A stretch of 64,000 nt of DNA from Streptomyces amritsarensis (GTDB lineage Bacteria; Actinomycetota; Actinomycetes; Streptomycetales; Streptomycetaceae), in contig NZ_MQUR01000001.1 of NCBI RefSeq assembly GCF_001953875.1, positions 124,039 to 188,038 on the forward strand, written 5' to 3'. This document shows positions 38,158 through 47,307 of this stretch, piece by piece; within the stretch, counting starts at the first letter, position 1; each line of letters opens with the position of its first letter. The notes under the pieces were generated by a model that was given only the letters and a program-made list of their open reading frames with translations, did not search any database and was not told the DNA's origin. The position numbers were made by a program, and so were the translations under genes.

Positions 38158-38696
38158 CGGGCCGCCTCGGCCTTCTCCTCAAGCTCGCTGAGGAAGCGGT
38201 CGATGGTGCGGCTCTGCCGGGCGTGGTCCTCGAGGGACTCGCCGACGAGCTTGCCGGCCAGGTCGGTGGCGAGCTTGCCCACGTCCTGACGCAGCGCCTG
38301 GGAGGCGGCCTTGCGGTCCGCCGCGATCTGGGCGTGGCCGGCAGCGATGATCTCCTCACGCTGCCGCTGGCCCTCTGCGCGCAGCTCTTCCTTCAGCGCA
38401 GTGCCCTGCTCCAGCGCTTCCTGGCGCAGGCGCGCGGCCTCGTGCCGAGCCTCGGCGAGCTGGGCCTTGTACTGCTCCAGGACGCTCTGGGCCTCGGTCT
38501 GAGCGGCTTCCGCCTTCTCGATACCGCCCTCGATGGCCTCGCGGCGCTCTTCCAGAACCTTGTTGATGTTCGGGAGGAGCTTCTTCGCGAGGAAACCGAA
38601 GACGATGACGAAGGCGATCAGACCGATGACGAGCTCGGGGATCGGCGGAACGAGGGGGTTTTGAGGCTCCTCGGCCGCGAGAACCAGGAGGTTCAC
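38154..38696 (-). CDS. atpF: ATP synthase b subunit
   Basis: 180 residues. One N-terminal transmembrane helix (ELVIGLIAFVIVFGFLAKKL, about residues 21-40) is followed by a long charged helix forming the peripheral stalk. The GTG at 38696 follows AGGAGG-like sequence. It is coupled to atpH. Confidence 0.95.
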   Translation of the reverse strand: MNLLVLAAEEPQNPLVPPIPELVIGLIAFVIVFGFLAKKLLPNINKVLEERREAIEGGIEKAEAAQTEAQSVLEQYKAQLAEARHEAARLRQEALEQGTALKEELRAEGQRQREEIIAAGHAQIAADRKAASQALRQDVGKLATDLAGKLVGESLEDHARQSRTIDRFLSELEEKAEAAR

Positions 38697-38733
38697 ATCA
38701 GTGCCTTTCGTCGATTCGGACTAGTCGTGTTCG

Positions 38734-38961
38734 TCAGGCGTAGACGAACGGCATGACCAGACCGATGAGGGCGAGCGCCTCACAGAAGGCGAAGCCGAGG
38801 ATCTGGTTGGCGCGGATCAGACCGGCAGCTTCGGGCTGACGGGCGAGCGCCTGGGTGCCGTTACCGAAGATGATGCCGACGCCGACGCCGGGGCCGATCG
38901 CCGCGAGGCCGTAGCCAACGGAGCTGAGGGAACCGGTGACGGCAGCAAGGGTCTGGGACAT
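38734..38961 (-). CDS. atpE: ATP synthase c subunit
   Basis: A 75-residue hairpin of two transmembrane helices: GPGVGVGIIFGNG in helix 1, the polar loop ALARQPEA, and the ion-carrying Glu61 in FCEALALIGL. The absence of the extra Gln/Ser sodium ligands suggests a proton-type ring. The ATG at 38961 follows AAGGAAGAA. Confidence 0.97.
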   Translation of the reverse strand: MSQTLAAVTGSLSSVGYGLAAIGPGVGVGIIFGNGTQALARQPEAAGLIRANQILGFAFCEALALIGLVMPFVYA

Positions 38962-39041
38962 GCCAGTTCTTCCTTCTCTTTCACGGACCGGTGGGGGTTG
39001 GCCACCGGACGACTGGGGGGATTGCTTGGAGCGGGCCGCGC

Positions 39042-39863
39042 TCAGTGGTGCTCGGCGAGCGCGCCCTGCAGGAAGCTGCAAGCCAGCAGCACGAAGACGT
39101 AGGCCTGGACGGCCTGGATGAAGAGCTCGAAGGCGGTCATCACGATGACCATCACGAACGAGACGCCCGCGTAGGCGATGCCGATCCCGTTCAGCAGGTA
39201 CCAGCTGGCGATGGTGAACAGCAGCAGCAGGGTGTGACCGGCGAACATGTTCGCGAACAGTCGGACCGCGTGGGTGAAGGGGCGGACCAGGACGTTCGAG
39301 AAGAATTCGATCACCATGACCATCGGCAGAACCGGGCCGAGCGTCTTGTCGTAGCCCGTGATGTTCTTGAAGCCGCCGACGAAACCGTGGCGCTTGAAGG
39401 TCACCGACATCCACATGACGTAGATGACGAGGGCGAGACCGGCCGGGTACGCGATGACCGCGGTCACCGGGAACTGGGCGAGCGGGACGATGGACCAGAG
39501 GTTCATCATCCAGACGAAGAAGAACGTCGCGACCATGAAGGGGACGTACTTCTCGCCCTCCTTCTTGCCCAGCGTTTCGTAGACGATGCCGCGGCGCACG
39601 AAGTCGTAGCCGGCCTCGGCGACCATCTGCAGCTTGCCCGGGACGACCTTCGGCTTCCGGAACGCGGCCCAGAAGAAGGCGACGATGATGACCGAACCCA
39701 GCAGGGCCAGGAGCATCGTCTTGTTGAAGTACAGGCCGTCCGCATCGCCGAACATCGGCTTGAACAGGAACGAGTACAGGGTCGGGCCCGGGAAGCCGCA
39801 GCCAGTGCCGTCTTCGAAATGACAATTGATCTCGAAGGCGAGCGTCATGTCAGCAGCACTCAC
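39042..39863 (-). CDS. atpB: ATP synthase a subunit
   Basis: A 273-residue membrane protein. The essential Arg lies in the helix SNVLVRPFTHAVRLFANMFAGH, and the last helix has ELFIQAVQAYVFVLL. It forms the proton half-channels against the c ring. The GTG at 39863 has AAGGAG upstream; the ATG at 39848 is the alternative start. Confidence 0.95.
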   Translation of the reverse strand: MSAADMTLAFEINCHFEDGTGCGFPGPTLYSFLFKPMFGDADGLYFNKTMLLALLGSVIIVAFFWAAFRKPKVVPGKLQMVAEAGYDFVRRGIVYETLGKKEGEKYVPFMVATFFFVWMMNLWSIVPLAQFPVTAVIAYPAGLALVIYVMWMSVTFKRHGFVGGFKNITGYDKTLGPVLPMVMVIEFFSNVLVRPFTHAVRLFANMFAGHTLLLLFTIASWYLLNGIGIAYAGVSFVMVIVMTAFELFIQAVQAYVFVLLACSFLQGALAEHH

Positions 39864-40089
39864 CGCAGGGCTCCTTCAGCGTGGCGCATAGGTACGGCAA
39901 CCTCGTTGTGTCGGCGCGGCGCACAGCCGCGGTTCGGCACTGGACTGGTGTAACGGATGGTGGGGCGGCAGTCAGGCATCGAGCCTCGCGATGGAACAGG
40001 CGTCAGCTCAGATGCCCGCGCCCGCAGTGCCGCAGTTGGCACCGGACGATAGCAGGATCTCGAACGCCCACTTATCCCGGCCCTACCCT

Positions 40090-40527
40090 TCACGACTTCG
40101 GTCCCGGATTTTCGGGCTTGTCGCCCTTCATCGAGTCCGGTTCGACGTAAAGGATCTTGGCCTTCATGTGGGCACGCGTCTGCGCGGCGATCCACACCAG
40201 GGTGGTGGCGACGAGCGTGATGGCGAAGGCCTTGGGGTTGAACAGCGTCGTGTTCTTGAACGCTGCGACAAAGACGAAAAGCAGCAGGATCTGGGCCGTG
40301 TAGAGCATGAGCCCCATGGCCTGGAAGAGGTGCGGAAGCGATTTCGCCGTGCGCTGCAGGACGACGAATCCGATGCCCATGAACAGGATCACGACCAGCG
40401 TCGCGACGACGGCTCCGACCGCACCCTTGCCGCCGACGACAAGCCCGCTGATCAACGCCGCGAGAGCACCGGCGATGGCCGTGGGCACGGCGGCTTGCAG
40501 AAGGGATCGGACGTCATCTGACCGCAT
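40090..40527 (-). CDS. atpI: AtpI, ATP synthase-associated membrane protein
   Basis: 145 residues from the ATG at 40527, with four hydrophobic segments typical of AtpI (c-ring assembly helper), and a short Lys/Asp/Pro tail. The first gene of the atp operon. A 226-bp gap separates it from atpB; a Rex-like operator lies about 125 bp upstream. Confidence 0.88.
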   Translation of the reverse strand: MRSDDVRSLLQAAVPTAIAGALAALISGLVVGGKGAVGAVVATLVVILFMGIGFVVLQRTAKSLPHLFQAMGLMLYTAQILLLFVFVAAFKNTTLFNPKAFAITLVATTLVWIAAQTRAHMKAKILYVEPDSMKGDKPENPGPKS

Positions 40528-40652
40528 GGCGGTTTGCTCCGCGTGGTGGTGGGGGCACGGGACTCGTACGGGACGAGCGTAAGCCCGGTCCGAGAGAGAA
40601 CCTCGGGCCAAGGGACCGTCGCACTACGGTCCTTCGGCTCTGTCGCCGGGTT

Positions 40653-40670
40653 TAGTGAACGGTATCACAA
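40653..40670 (-). promoter_or_regulatory. Rex-type operator upstream of the atp operon
   Basis: Read on the minus strand the site is TTGTGATACCGTTCACTA. It matches the Rex (NADH/NAD-sensing repressor) operator TTGTGAANNNNTTCACAA at all but two of the specified positions. It lies about 125-145 bp before atpI, in a notably AT-rich stretch suited to a promoter. Confidence 0.68.
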
Positions 40671-40801
40671 ACTATTTGATGAGAGCTTTACCTGCCGGGT
40701 GTGCCGACTGTCACACATGAGAGTGACCCTGCGCGTGTGTGCGCGACAGGCGGGTCGTCTGTCTGGTAATGGGCACCCATGTCGGACATGCGGCTGCGCC
40801 G

Positions 40802-42136
40802 TCAGTGAGTCGATTCAGCCTTACGCCGCTCGGGGAAGCGCGAACGGGGGCCCACGGCGGTCGCCCCGTTGACGCCCGAGACGCCCGCCGCGATCGGCCT
40901 GGCGGGCTCCGGTTCGGCCCCCGAGGCGTCCTGTGCGGCCGCCTCCGCGGCCGCCTCGGCCGCGCGTGCGGAGTGCCGGTAGCGCGGCGGGACCAGGCGC
41001 TCGGCCCAGACCGGGGTACGGGGCGTGAAGCGCGGCAGGAGCAGCAGGAAGAGGCCCACCGCGCTGAGCACGGCGATCACCAGCACGATCCACATCGCGG
41101 TGGAGTGCACGGAATAGGCCACGGTGCCGAAGGCGATCAGGCCCGACCAGAAGTACATGATCAGGACCGCGCGGCTGTGCGAGTGGCCGAGTTCCAGCAG
41201 CCGGTGGTGCAGGTGCCCGCGGTCGGCCGCGAACGGCGACTGGCCCTTCCACGTACGGCGCACGATGGCCAGCACCAGGTCCGCCATCGGGATCGCGATG
41301 ACCGTCAGGGGCAGGATCAGCGGGATGTAGGCGGGCAGCATCGCGTGCGTCGCGTTGCGCTCACCACCGGCGAACAGGGCCAGCGCGTCCGGGTCCACCT
41401 GGCCCGTCAGCGAGATCGCCGCGGCGGCCAGGACCAGGCCGATGAGCATCGATCCGGAGTCGCCCATGAAGATCCGCGCGGGGTGCATGTTGTGCGGCAG
41501 GAAGCCCAGGCACATGCCCATCAGGATCGCGGCGAAGAGGGTCGCGGGGGCCGCGGACTCGATGCCGTAGCCGAACCAGATCCGGTAGGCGTACAGGAAG
41601 AGCGCGGCGGCGGCGATGCAGACCATGCCGGCGGCCAGGCCGTCGAGGCCGTCCACGAAGTTCACCGCGTTGATGGTGATCACGACGAGTGCCACGGTGA
41701 GCAGGTTGCCCTGCCACTGGGTGAGCGGGACCGTGCCGATGAAGGGCACCGGGATCCACAGGATCGTCAGACCCTGCATGACCATCACGCCGGCGGAGAT
41801 CATCTGCGCGCCGAGCTTGATCAGGGCGTCGATCTCGAACTTGTCGTCCAGTACGCCGATCAGCCAGATCAGGGCGGCGCCGGAGAGCAGTGCGCGCGGT
41901 TCGTTGGACTTCTCGAAGACCGCGTTGAGGTTCTGCAGGTGGTCGGCGACCAGCAGGCCCGCGCACAGGCCGCCGAACATCGCGATCCCGCCGAGGCGCG
42001 GCGTCGGCTCGCGGTGCACGTCGCGGGCGCGGATCTCCGGCATGGCCCCGGCCGCGATCGCGAACTTCCGCACGGGCCCGGTCAGCAGGTAGGTCACCGC
42101 GACCGTGACGCAAAGCGTCAGCAGATATTCACGCAC
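40802..42136 (-). CDS. Undecaprenyl-phosphate GlcNAc-1-phosphate transferase (WecA/TagO, MraY superfamily)
   Basis: 444 residues and about 11 transmembrane helices. Motifs: the substrate loop EPTPRLGGIAM, IGVLDDKFE, the catalytic NAVNFVDGLDGLAAG, FMGDSGSM, and the His-rich DRGHLHHRLLELGHS. It transfers a sugar-1-phosphate to undecaprenyl phosphate for wall polymer synthesis. The C-terminus has a long Ala/Glu-rich cytoplasmic tail. I prefer the GTG at 42136; a GTG at 42175 sits directly against a TAATGT -10-like element, so transcription probably starts between them. Confidence 0.92.
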   Translation of the reverse strand: MREYLLTLCVTVAVTYLLTGPVRKFAIAAGAMPEIRARDVHREPTPRLGGIAMFGGLCAGLLVADHLQNLNAVFEKSNEPRALLSGAALIWLIGVLDDKFEIDALIKLGAQMISAGVMVMQGLTILWIPVPFIGTVPLTQWQGNLLTVALVVITINAVNFVDGLDGLAAGMVCIAAAALFLYAYRIWFGYGIESAAPATLFAAILMGMCLGFLPHNMHPARIFMGDSGSMLIGLVLAAAAISLTGQVDPDALALFAGGERNATHAMLPAYIPLILPLTVIAIPMADLVLAIVRRTWKGQSPFAADRGHLHHRLLELGHSHSRAVLIMYFWSGLIAFGTVAYSVHSTAMWIVLVIAVLSAVGLFLLLLPRFTPRTPVWAERLVPPRYRHSARAAEAAAEAAAQDASGAEPEPARPIAAGVSGVNGATAVGPRSRFPERRKAESTH

Positions 42137-42252
42137 TGGCTGCCCCAGATGTATCGCCGGCCATCTCAGCCCCACACATTAGCTGCGATGTCCCCTCCAC
42201 CGAGGACGCGAGGGGGCCGTATACCGGTTCCACTACACCCCTCTTGTCCGCT

Positions 42253-43482
42253 TTACTCCCCGTAAGGGGGAAATCCTGCTGTGAGCTCGCCGACCTCCGT
42301 ACGTGTCCGCGCGGCTTCCCCGTGCAGCGCGGCGGCGAACATCTCCGCGATCCGGAGCATCTGCGGCTCCCCCATCCCCTGCGTGGTCACCGCGGCCGTC
42401 CCCAGCCGCACGCCCCGCTGGTCCCCGTACGGCAGCACGCACGTGTCCAGCACCATCCCGGCGGCGGCCAGCCGGCCGCGGGCGGTCGGGCCGTCCACGC
42501 CCAGCGGCGCCGGATCTGCGGTGATGATGTGGGTGTCCGTGCCCCCGGTGGTGACCGTGAAGCCGTGCTCCTCCAGCGCCCCGGCCAGCACCCGGGCATT
42601 GGAGACCACCCGGTGCGCGTAGGTGGCGAAAGCGGGCCGGGCCGCCTCGCCGAAGGCCACCGCCTTGGCCGCGATGGTGTGCATCTGCGCGCCGCCCTGC
42701 GTGAAGGGGAAAACCGCCCGGTCGATGCGCTCGGCGAACTCGGCGCCGCACAGGACCATCCCGCCGCGCGGCCCGCGCAGCACCTTGTGCGTGGTCGCGC
42801 AGACCACGTCGGCGTACGGCACCGGACTCGGCGCGGCGCCGCCGGCCACCAGCCCGATGGGATGCGCGGCGTCGGCGATCAGATACGCCCCGACCTCGTC
42901 GGCGATCTCCCGGAAGGCCGAGTACTCGAGGTGGCGGGGGTAGGAGATGGACCCGCACACGATGGCCCGCGGGCGGTGCGCCCGGGCCAGGGCCTGCACC
43001 TGCCGGTAGTCGACGAGGCCCGTCCCGCCGTCGACCCCGTACCCGACGAAGGTGAACCACTGGCCCGAGATGTTGGCGGGCGAGCCGTGGGTGAGGTGTC
43101 CCCCGTACGGGAGCCCCATCGCCAGCACGGTGTCCCCCGGCCGCAGCAGCGCCGCGTAGGCGGCCAGGACGGCCGAGGATCCGGAGTGCGGCTGCACGTT
43201 CGCGTGCTCGGCCCCGAACAGCGCCTTGGCCCGCTCCACGGCGATCTGCTCGGCGAGGTCCGCGTACTCGCACCCGCCGTGGTAGCGGGCGCCGGGGTAG
43301 CCCTCAGCGTACTTGTTGGCGAGCGGGGACCCCAGCGCCGCCAGCACGGCCGTCGAGGTGAAGTTCTCTGCCGCGCTCAGCTGCAGCGTGCCGGCCTGCC
43401 TGCGGGCCTCCCCGTCGAGCACGTCGGCCATCTGCGGGTCCTGCCGGCGCAGCAGGTCCGTGGGCTGGGTGATGACGCTCAT
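42253..43482 (-). CDS. glyA: Serine hydroxymethyltransferase (second-copy type)
   Basis: 409 residues with fold type I PLP features: SAAENFTSTAVLAALGS, NKYAEGYPGARYHGGCEYAD, DAAHPIGLVAGG and the Schiff-base Lys in ATTHKVLRGPRGG. It interconverts serine and glycine with tetrahydrofolate. Several positions differ from standard GlyA (for example ANISGQ where GAKVNFSG is usual), and Streptomyces normally has another GlyA, so the substrate may not be serine. The ATG follows GGAG. It lies downstream of the phosphatase gene. Confidence 0.88.
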   Translation of the reverse strand: MSVITQPTDLLRRQDPQMADVLDGEARRQAGTLQLSAAENFTSTAVLAALGSPLANKYAEGYPGARYHGGCEYADLAEQIAVERAKALFGAEHANVQPHSGSSAVLAAYAALLRPGDTVLAMGLPYGGHLTHGSPANISGQWFTFVGYGVDGGTGLVDYRQVQALARAHRPRAIVCGSISYPRHLEYSAFREIADEVGAYLIADAAHPIGLVAGGAAPSPVPYADVVCATTHKVLRGPRGGMVLCGAEFAERIDRAVFPFTQGGAQMHTIAAKAVAFGEAARPAFATYAHRVVSNARVLAGALEEHGFTVTTGGTDTHIITADPAPLGVDGPTARGRLAAAGMVLDTCVLPYGDQRGVRLGTAAVTTQGMGEPQMLRIAEMFAAALHGEAARTRTEVGELTAGFPPYGE

Positions 43483-43560
43483 GGCGCGACTCCAGGGGGG
43501 TACCGGGTACCAGCCACTGTAGGCCCGGCCCGCCCGTCACGCCTCGCGGCGCCGCCGGGG

Positions 43561-44193
43561 TCAGCGGCGGGCCGTCACGCCCGTCAGGGCCGTCACCACG
43601 GGGTCCAGTGCCTGGTTGATCTCGTCGCCGATGGAGCGGAAGAAGGTGATCGGCGCGCCGTACGGGTCGTACACCTCGTCCGCGTCGGGCGACGGCGCCA
43701 GCAGCCAGCCGCGCAGCGCCGCGGCGGCCCGTACGAGGGCCCGCGCCCGCTCGGCCATGCCGTCGTCCAGCGGCGGCAGCGTCGCCGGGTCTATGGCCCG
43801 GACCAGCCGGGTGAACTCCTTGAGCGTGAAGGTGCGCAGCCCCGCCGAATGGCCCATCGAGATGACCTGCGCACGGTGGTCGCGCGTGGCGGTCAGCACC
43901 AGGTCGGCGCGTATGACGTGCTCGTCCAGCAGCTCACGGCCGGTGAACCCGGAGGCGTCCGCCCCGAAGTCCTCCAGCACGGCGGCGGCGTTCGCCTCCA
44001 TCGGGGCGCCCTCGTGGCCCCACGTGCCGGCGCTCTCCACGATGAGGTCCCCGCCGACGGGGCCGCCGAGGCGGTGGGAGAGGGCGTGCCGGGTGAGCCG
44101 CTCGGTGATCGGCGAGCGGCACACGTTGCCCGTGCTGACGTGGAGTATGCGGAAAGTGTTTCCCCCTGCTATGCCACGCCCCTCAGGGCTCAC
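43561..44193 (-). CDS. LMW protein-tyrosine-phosphatase-like protein lacking the catalytic Cys
   Basis: 210 residues. The P-loop of low-molecular-weight phosphatases (C-x-G-N-x-C-R-S-P) is present as VSTGNVCRSP, so the nucleophilic Cys is Ser (codon AGC), while the second Cys and the Arg remain. The general-acid motif DPYG is present near the C-terminus, about 30 residues before the end. The GTG at 44193 overlaps the stop of the TsaC-like gene. In this conserved gene cluster the protein may bind, rather than cleave, a phosphorylated ligand. Confidence 0.82.
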   Translation of the reverse strand: MSPEGRGIAGGNTFRILHVSTGNVCRSPITERLTRHALSHRLGGPVGGDLIVESAGTWGHEGAPMEANAAAVLEDFGADASGFTGRELLDEHVIRADLVLTATRDHRAQVISMGHSAGLRTFTLKEFTRLVRAIDPATLPPLDDGMAERARALVRAAAALRGWLLAPSPDADEVYDPYGAPITFFRSIGDEINQALDPVVTALTGVTARR

Positions 44194-44837
44194 GGGGCCA
44201 CCTCGAGGTCGGGTACGACCTCCCGCAGCTGGTCGGCGCTCAGCGCCCCCTCGCGCAGCAGCACGGGAACCTTCCCCGTTACGTCGACGATCGACGACGG
44301 CTCGATGCCGGGGGTGGGACCGCCGTCCAGGTACACCGACACCGAGTCGCCGAGCATCTCGCGGGCCGCGTCGCAGTCCTCGGGGGCCGGCTGCCCGGAG
44401 ATGTTGGCCGAGGACACCGCCATCGGGCCGACCTCCGTCAGCAGCTCGATGGCGACGGGGTGCAGCGGCATGCGCACGGCCACGGTCCCGTGGGTGTCGC
44501 CGAGGTCCCACGCCAGCGAGGGCTGGTGCTTGGCGACCAGCGTCAGCGCGCCGGGCCAGAAGGCGTCGACGAGCTCCCAGGCCTGCTCGGAGAAGTCCGT
44601 GACGAGGCCGTGCAGGGTGTTCGGGGAACCGATGAGCACCGGGGTGGGCATGCCGCGGCCGCGGCCCTTGGCGGCGAGCAGGTCGTGCACGGCCTCCGGG
44701 CTGAAGGCGTCCGCGCCGATCCCGTACAGGGTGTCGGTGGGCAGCACGACGAGCTCGCCGCGGCGCACGGCGGATGCGGCTTCGCGCAGGCCCGTCTTGC
44801 GGTCCGTCGCGTCGTTGCAGTCGTATCGCCGGGCCAT
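44190..44837 (-). CDS. tsaC: Sua5/YrdC (TsaC) L-threonylcarbamoyladenylate synthase
   Basis: 215 residues of the YrdC fold: VVLPTDTLYGIGADAFSPEAV, AKGRGRGMPTPVLIG, WPGALTLVAKHQPSL, TVAVRMPLHP and MAVSSANISGQPAP. It makes threonylcarbamoyl-AMP for the t6A modification of ANN-decoding tRNAs. GAGGAGG precedes the ATG. It lies between prmC and the phosphatase-like gene, and its stop overlaps the latter (GTGA). Confidence 0.92.
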   Translation of the reverse strand: MARRYDCNDATDRKTGLREAASAVRRGELVVLPTDTLYGIGADAFSPEAVHDLLAAKGRGRGMPTPVLIGSPNTLHGLVTDFSEQAWELVDAFWPGALTLVAKHQPSLAWDLGDTHGTVAVRMPLHPVAIELLTEVGPMAVSSANISGQPAPEDCDAAREMLGDSVSVYLDGGPTPGIEPSSIVDVTGKVPVLLREGALSADQLREVVPDLEVAP

Positions 44838-44886
44838 CAGCGAGCCTCCTCGTGCAGCAGGGTGGTGGCGGGGTTCGTCGGGCCGG

Positions 44887-45732
44887 TCACGGCAGTGCCT
44901 TGCGGGCCGTGGCGAAACGCGGACGGTTGTTGAGGTCGGGGTGGTCGGCCGCGTCGGCCCAGCCCCGCTCCTCGGCGAAGATCCACGGGACCTGGCCGCC
45001 CTGGGTGTCGGCGTGTTCGACGACGACGATCCCGCCGGGCCGCAGCAGCCGGTGCGCGGTGCGTTCGAGGCCCCGGATGGTGTCGAGGCCGTCCTCGCCG
45101 GAGAAGAGCGCCATCTCCGGGTCGTGGTCGCGGGCCTCGGGCGCCACGTACTCCCACTCGGTGAGCGGGATGTACGGGGGGTTGGAGATGACCAGGTCGA
45201 CCTGCCCGTCGAGCTCGGGCAGCGCGCTCAGGGCGTCGCCCTGGTGGACGGTGACCCGGGAGCCCTCGGCGTTCTTGCGGGTCCACCGCAGGGCGTCCTC
45301 GGACAGCTCGACGGCGTGCACGCGCGAGCGCGGCACCTCCTGGGCCATGGCCAGCGCGATCGCGCCGGATCCGGTGCACAGGTCGACGATCAGCGGCTCG
45401 ACGACGTCCATCGCCCGGACGGCCTGTATGGCCCAGTCCACGACCGACTCGGTCTCGGGCCGGGGCACGAAGACCCCGGGGCCGACCTGGAGCTCCAGGT
45501 AGCGGAAGAAGGCGCGCCCGGTGATGTGCTGGAGCGGCTCGCGCGCCTCGCGGCGGGCGACGGCCTCCCAGTAGCGGGCGTCGAAGTCCGCGTCCTTGAC
45601 GTGGTGCAGTTCCCCCCGTTTGACGCCGTGCACGAAGGCGGCGAGCTCCTCCGCGTCGAAGCGCGGTGAGGGCACGCCGGCGGCGGCCAGCCGCTGGGTG
45701 GCCTGGGCCACCTCGGCAAGCAGCAAGTTCAC
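44887..45732 (-). CDS. prmC: PrmC, peptide chain release factor methyltransferase
   Basis: 281 residues. An N-terminal helical domain is followed by a SAM-binding methyltransferase domain with [21 protein letters not shown] and the catalytic NPPYIP. It methylates the Gln of the GGQ motif in release factors; its substrate PrfA is encoded immediately upstream. The GTG at 45732 lies 46 bp after the prfA stop. Confidence 0.95.
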   Translation of the reverse strand: MNLLLAEVAQATQRLAAAGVPSPRFDAEELAAFVHGVKRGELHHVKDADFDARYWEAVARREAREPLQHITGRAFFRYLELQVGPGVFVPRPETESVVDWAIQAVRAMDVVEPLIVDLCTGSGAIALAMAQEVPRSRVHAVELSEDALRWTRKNAEGSRVTVHQGDALSALPELDGQVDLVISNPPYIPLTEWEYVAPEARDHDPEMALFSGEDGLDTIRGLERTAHRLLRPGGIVVVEHADTQGGQVPWIFAEERGWADAADHPDLNNRPRFATARKALP

Positions 45733-45778
45733 GCTGGTCCTCCGGGCTGCTGTCGTACGGGGGGTGATGCGGGTTCGG

Positions 45779-46858
45779 TCAGTGCGCGGCGGCGAGCTTG
45801 GCCGCCGAGTCCGTGTCCACGCAGGCCTGGATGACCGCGTCGAGGTCGCCGTCGAGCACCTGGTCCAAGTTGTACGCCTTGAAGCCGGTGCGGTGGTCCG
45901 AGATCCGGTTCTCCGGATAGTTGTACGTACGGATCTTCTCGGACCGGTCCACGGAGCGGACCTGGCTGCGGCGCACGTCGGAGGCCTCCTGCTCGGCGGC
46001 CTCCTGGGCGGCGGCCAGCAGGCGGGAGCGCAGGATGCGCATGGCCTGCTCCTTGTTCTGGAGCTGGCTCTTCTCGTTCTGGCAGGAGGCGACCACACCG
46101 GTGGGGATGTGCGTGATGCGCACGGCCGAGTCGGTGGTGTTGACGGACTGGCCGCCGGGGCCGGAGGAGCGGTACACGTCGATGCGCAGGTCGTTCGCGT
46201 TGATCTCGACCTCGACCTCCTCGGCCTCCGGGGTGACGAGCACGCCGGCGGCGGAGGTGTGGATGCGGCCCTGGGACTCGGTGGCCGGGACGCGCTGGAC
46301 GCGGTGCACGCCGCCCTCGTACTTCAGGCGGGCCCACACGCCCTGGCCGGGCTCGGTGGCGCCGTTGCCGCCCTTGGTGCGGACGGAGACCTGGACGTCC
46401 TTGTAGCCGCCGAGCTCGGACTCGGTGGCGTCGATGATCTCGGTCTTCCAGCCCACGCGCTCGGCGTAGCGCAGGTACATGCGCAGCAGGTCGCCGGCGA
46501 ACAGGGCCGACTCGTCGCCGCCCGCGCCCGCCTTGACCTCCAGCAGCACGTCCTTGTCGTCGCTGGGGTCGCGCGGGACGAGCAGCAGGCGGAGCTTCTC
46601 GGTGAGCTCCTCGCGCGCTTGCGTCAGCTCCTTGACCTCGGCGGCGAAGTCCGGGTCGTCGGCCGCGAGCTCCTTCGCCGTCTCGATGTCGTCGCCCGTC
46701 TGCTTCCAGGCACGGAAGGTAGCGATGATCGGGGTCAGCTCCGCGTAGCGCTTGTTCAGCTTGCGCGCGTTGGCCTGATCGGAGTGGACCGAAGGGTCGG
46801 CGAGCTGCTTCTCGAGGTCAGCGTGTTCGCCGACCAGTTCCTCGACCGCCTCGAACAT
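45779..46858 (-). CDS. prfA: Peptide chain release factor 1
   Basis: 359 residues, standard length: the codon-recognition tripeptide region RVPATES, and [18 protein letters not shown] carrying the GGQ motif for peptidyl-tRNA hydrolysis. The ATG at 46858 follows AGGAG; an in-frame upstream start at 46921 is not conserved-looking. First gene after the large hairpin that follows rpmE. Confidence 0.96.
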   Translation of the reverse strand: MFEAVEELVGEHADLEKQLADPSVHSDQANARKLNKRYAELTPIIATFRAWKQTGDDIETAKELAADDPDFAAEVKELTQAREELTEKLRLLLVPRDPSDDKDVLLEVKAGAGGDESALFAGDLLRMYLRYAERVGWKTEIIDATESELGGYKDVQVSVRTKGGNGATEPGQGVWARLKYEGGVHRVQRVPATESQGRIHTSAAGVLVTPEAEEVEVEINANDLRIDVYRSSGPGGQSVNTTDSAVRITHIPTGVVASCQNEKSQLQNKEQAMRILRSRLLAAAQEAAEQEASDVRRSQVRSVDRSEKIRTYNYPENRISDHRTGFKAYNLDQVLDGDLDAVIQACVDTDSAAKLAAAH

Positions 46859-46922
46859 CGGGGGGCTCCTGTGGTGAAAGTGCGGGGGACCGCACGGGGT
46901 GACGGGCTTGAACGACGACAAA

Positions 46923-46975
46923 GGCGCCGGTCCGGCCGCCCCCGAGTGGACAGGGGGCGGCCGAAGACCGGCGCC
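46923..46975 (-). terminator. Large hairpin after rpmE
   Basis: GGCGCCGGT (46923-46931) and CGGCCGCCCCC (46933-46943) pair with GGGGGCGGCCG (46953-46963) and ACCGGCGCC (46967-46975): 20 pairs with a small internal loop. It lies 9 bases after the rpmE stop and separates rpmE from prfA. Confidence 0.83.
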
Positions 46976-46984
46976 TGGGTCGCG

Positions 46985-47203
46985 CTACTTCTTGGCCGCG
47001 CCCTTGCCGAAGCGCGCCTCGAAGCGGGCCACGCGGCCACCGGTGTCGAGGATCTTCTGCTTGCCCGTGTAGAACGGGTGGCACTCGGAGCAGACCTCGG
47101 CACGGATGGTGCCCTCGGTCAGGGTGCTACGGGTCGTGAACGACGCGCCGCAGGTGCAGCTGACCGCGGTCTCGACGTACTCGGGGTGAACATCGCGCTT
47201 CAA
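46985..47203 (-). CDS. rpmE: Ribosomal protein L31 (zinc-binding form)
   Basis: 72 residues with four Cys forming the zinc site (SCTCGASF and [13 protein letters not shown]). The start is TTG at 47203, supported by AGGAGACACC just upstream and by the conserved N-terminus [10 protein letters not shown] promoter lies about 75 bp upstream. Confidence 0.95.
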   Translation of the reverse strand: MKRDVHPEYVETAVSCTCGASFTTRSTLTEGTIRAEVCSECHPFYTGKQKILDTGGRVARFEARFGKGAAKK

Positions 47204-47279
47204 GGTGTCTCCTAGATTCGGGAGGGCGCCGGGTCGCAGGAGCCGAATTGCTACTTGCGTGAACCGGGGCCGACAGACC

Positions 47280-47307
47280 AGTCTGCCAGGACCGGGCTGC
47301 CTGTCAA
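47280..47307 (-). promoter_or_regulatory. rpmE promoter
   Basis: On the minus strand TTGACA (47307-47302), a 16-base spacer and CAGACT (47285-47280). It has a consensus -35 and a good -10, with transcription expected about 70 bases before the rpmE TTG. Confidence 0.65.

Noticed and set aside
35788..38289. 833-codon plus-strand frame across atpA-atpH
   Set aside because: Antisense shadow of conserved ATP synthase genes.
40528..40801. Possible small gene between atpI and the GlcNAc-1-P transferase gene
   Set aside because: No frame with a credible start or domain; the AT-rich stretch is better explained as the atp promoter region with a Rex-like site.
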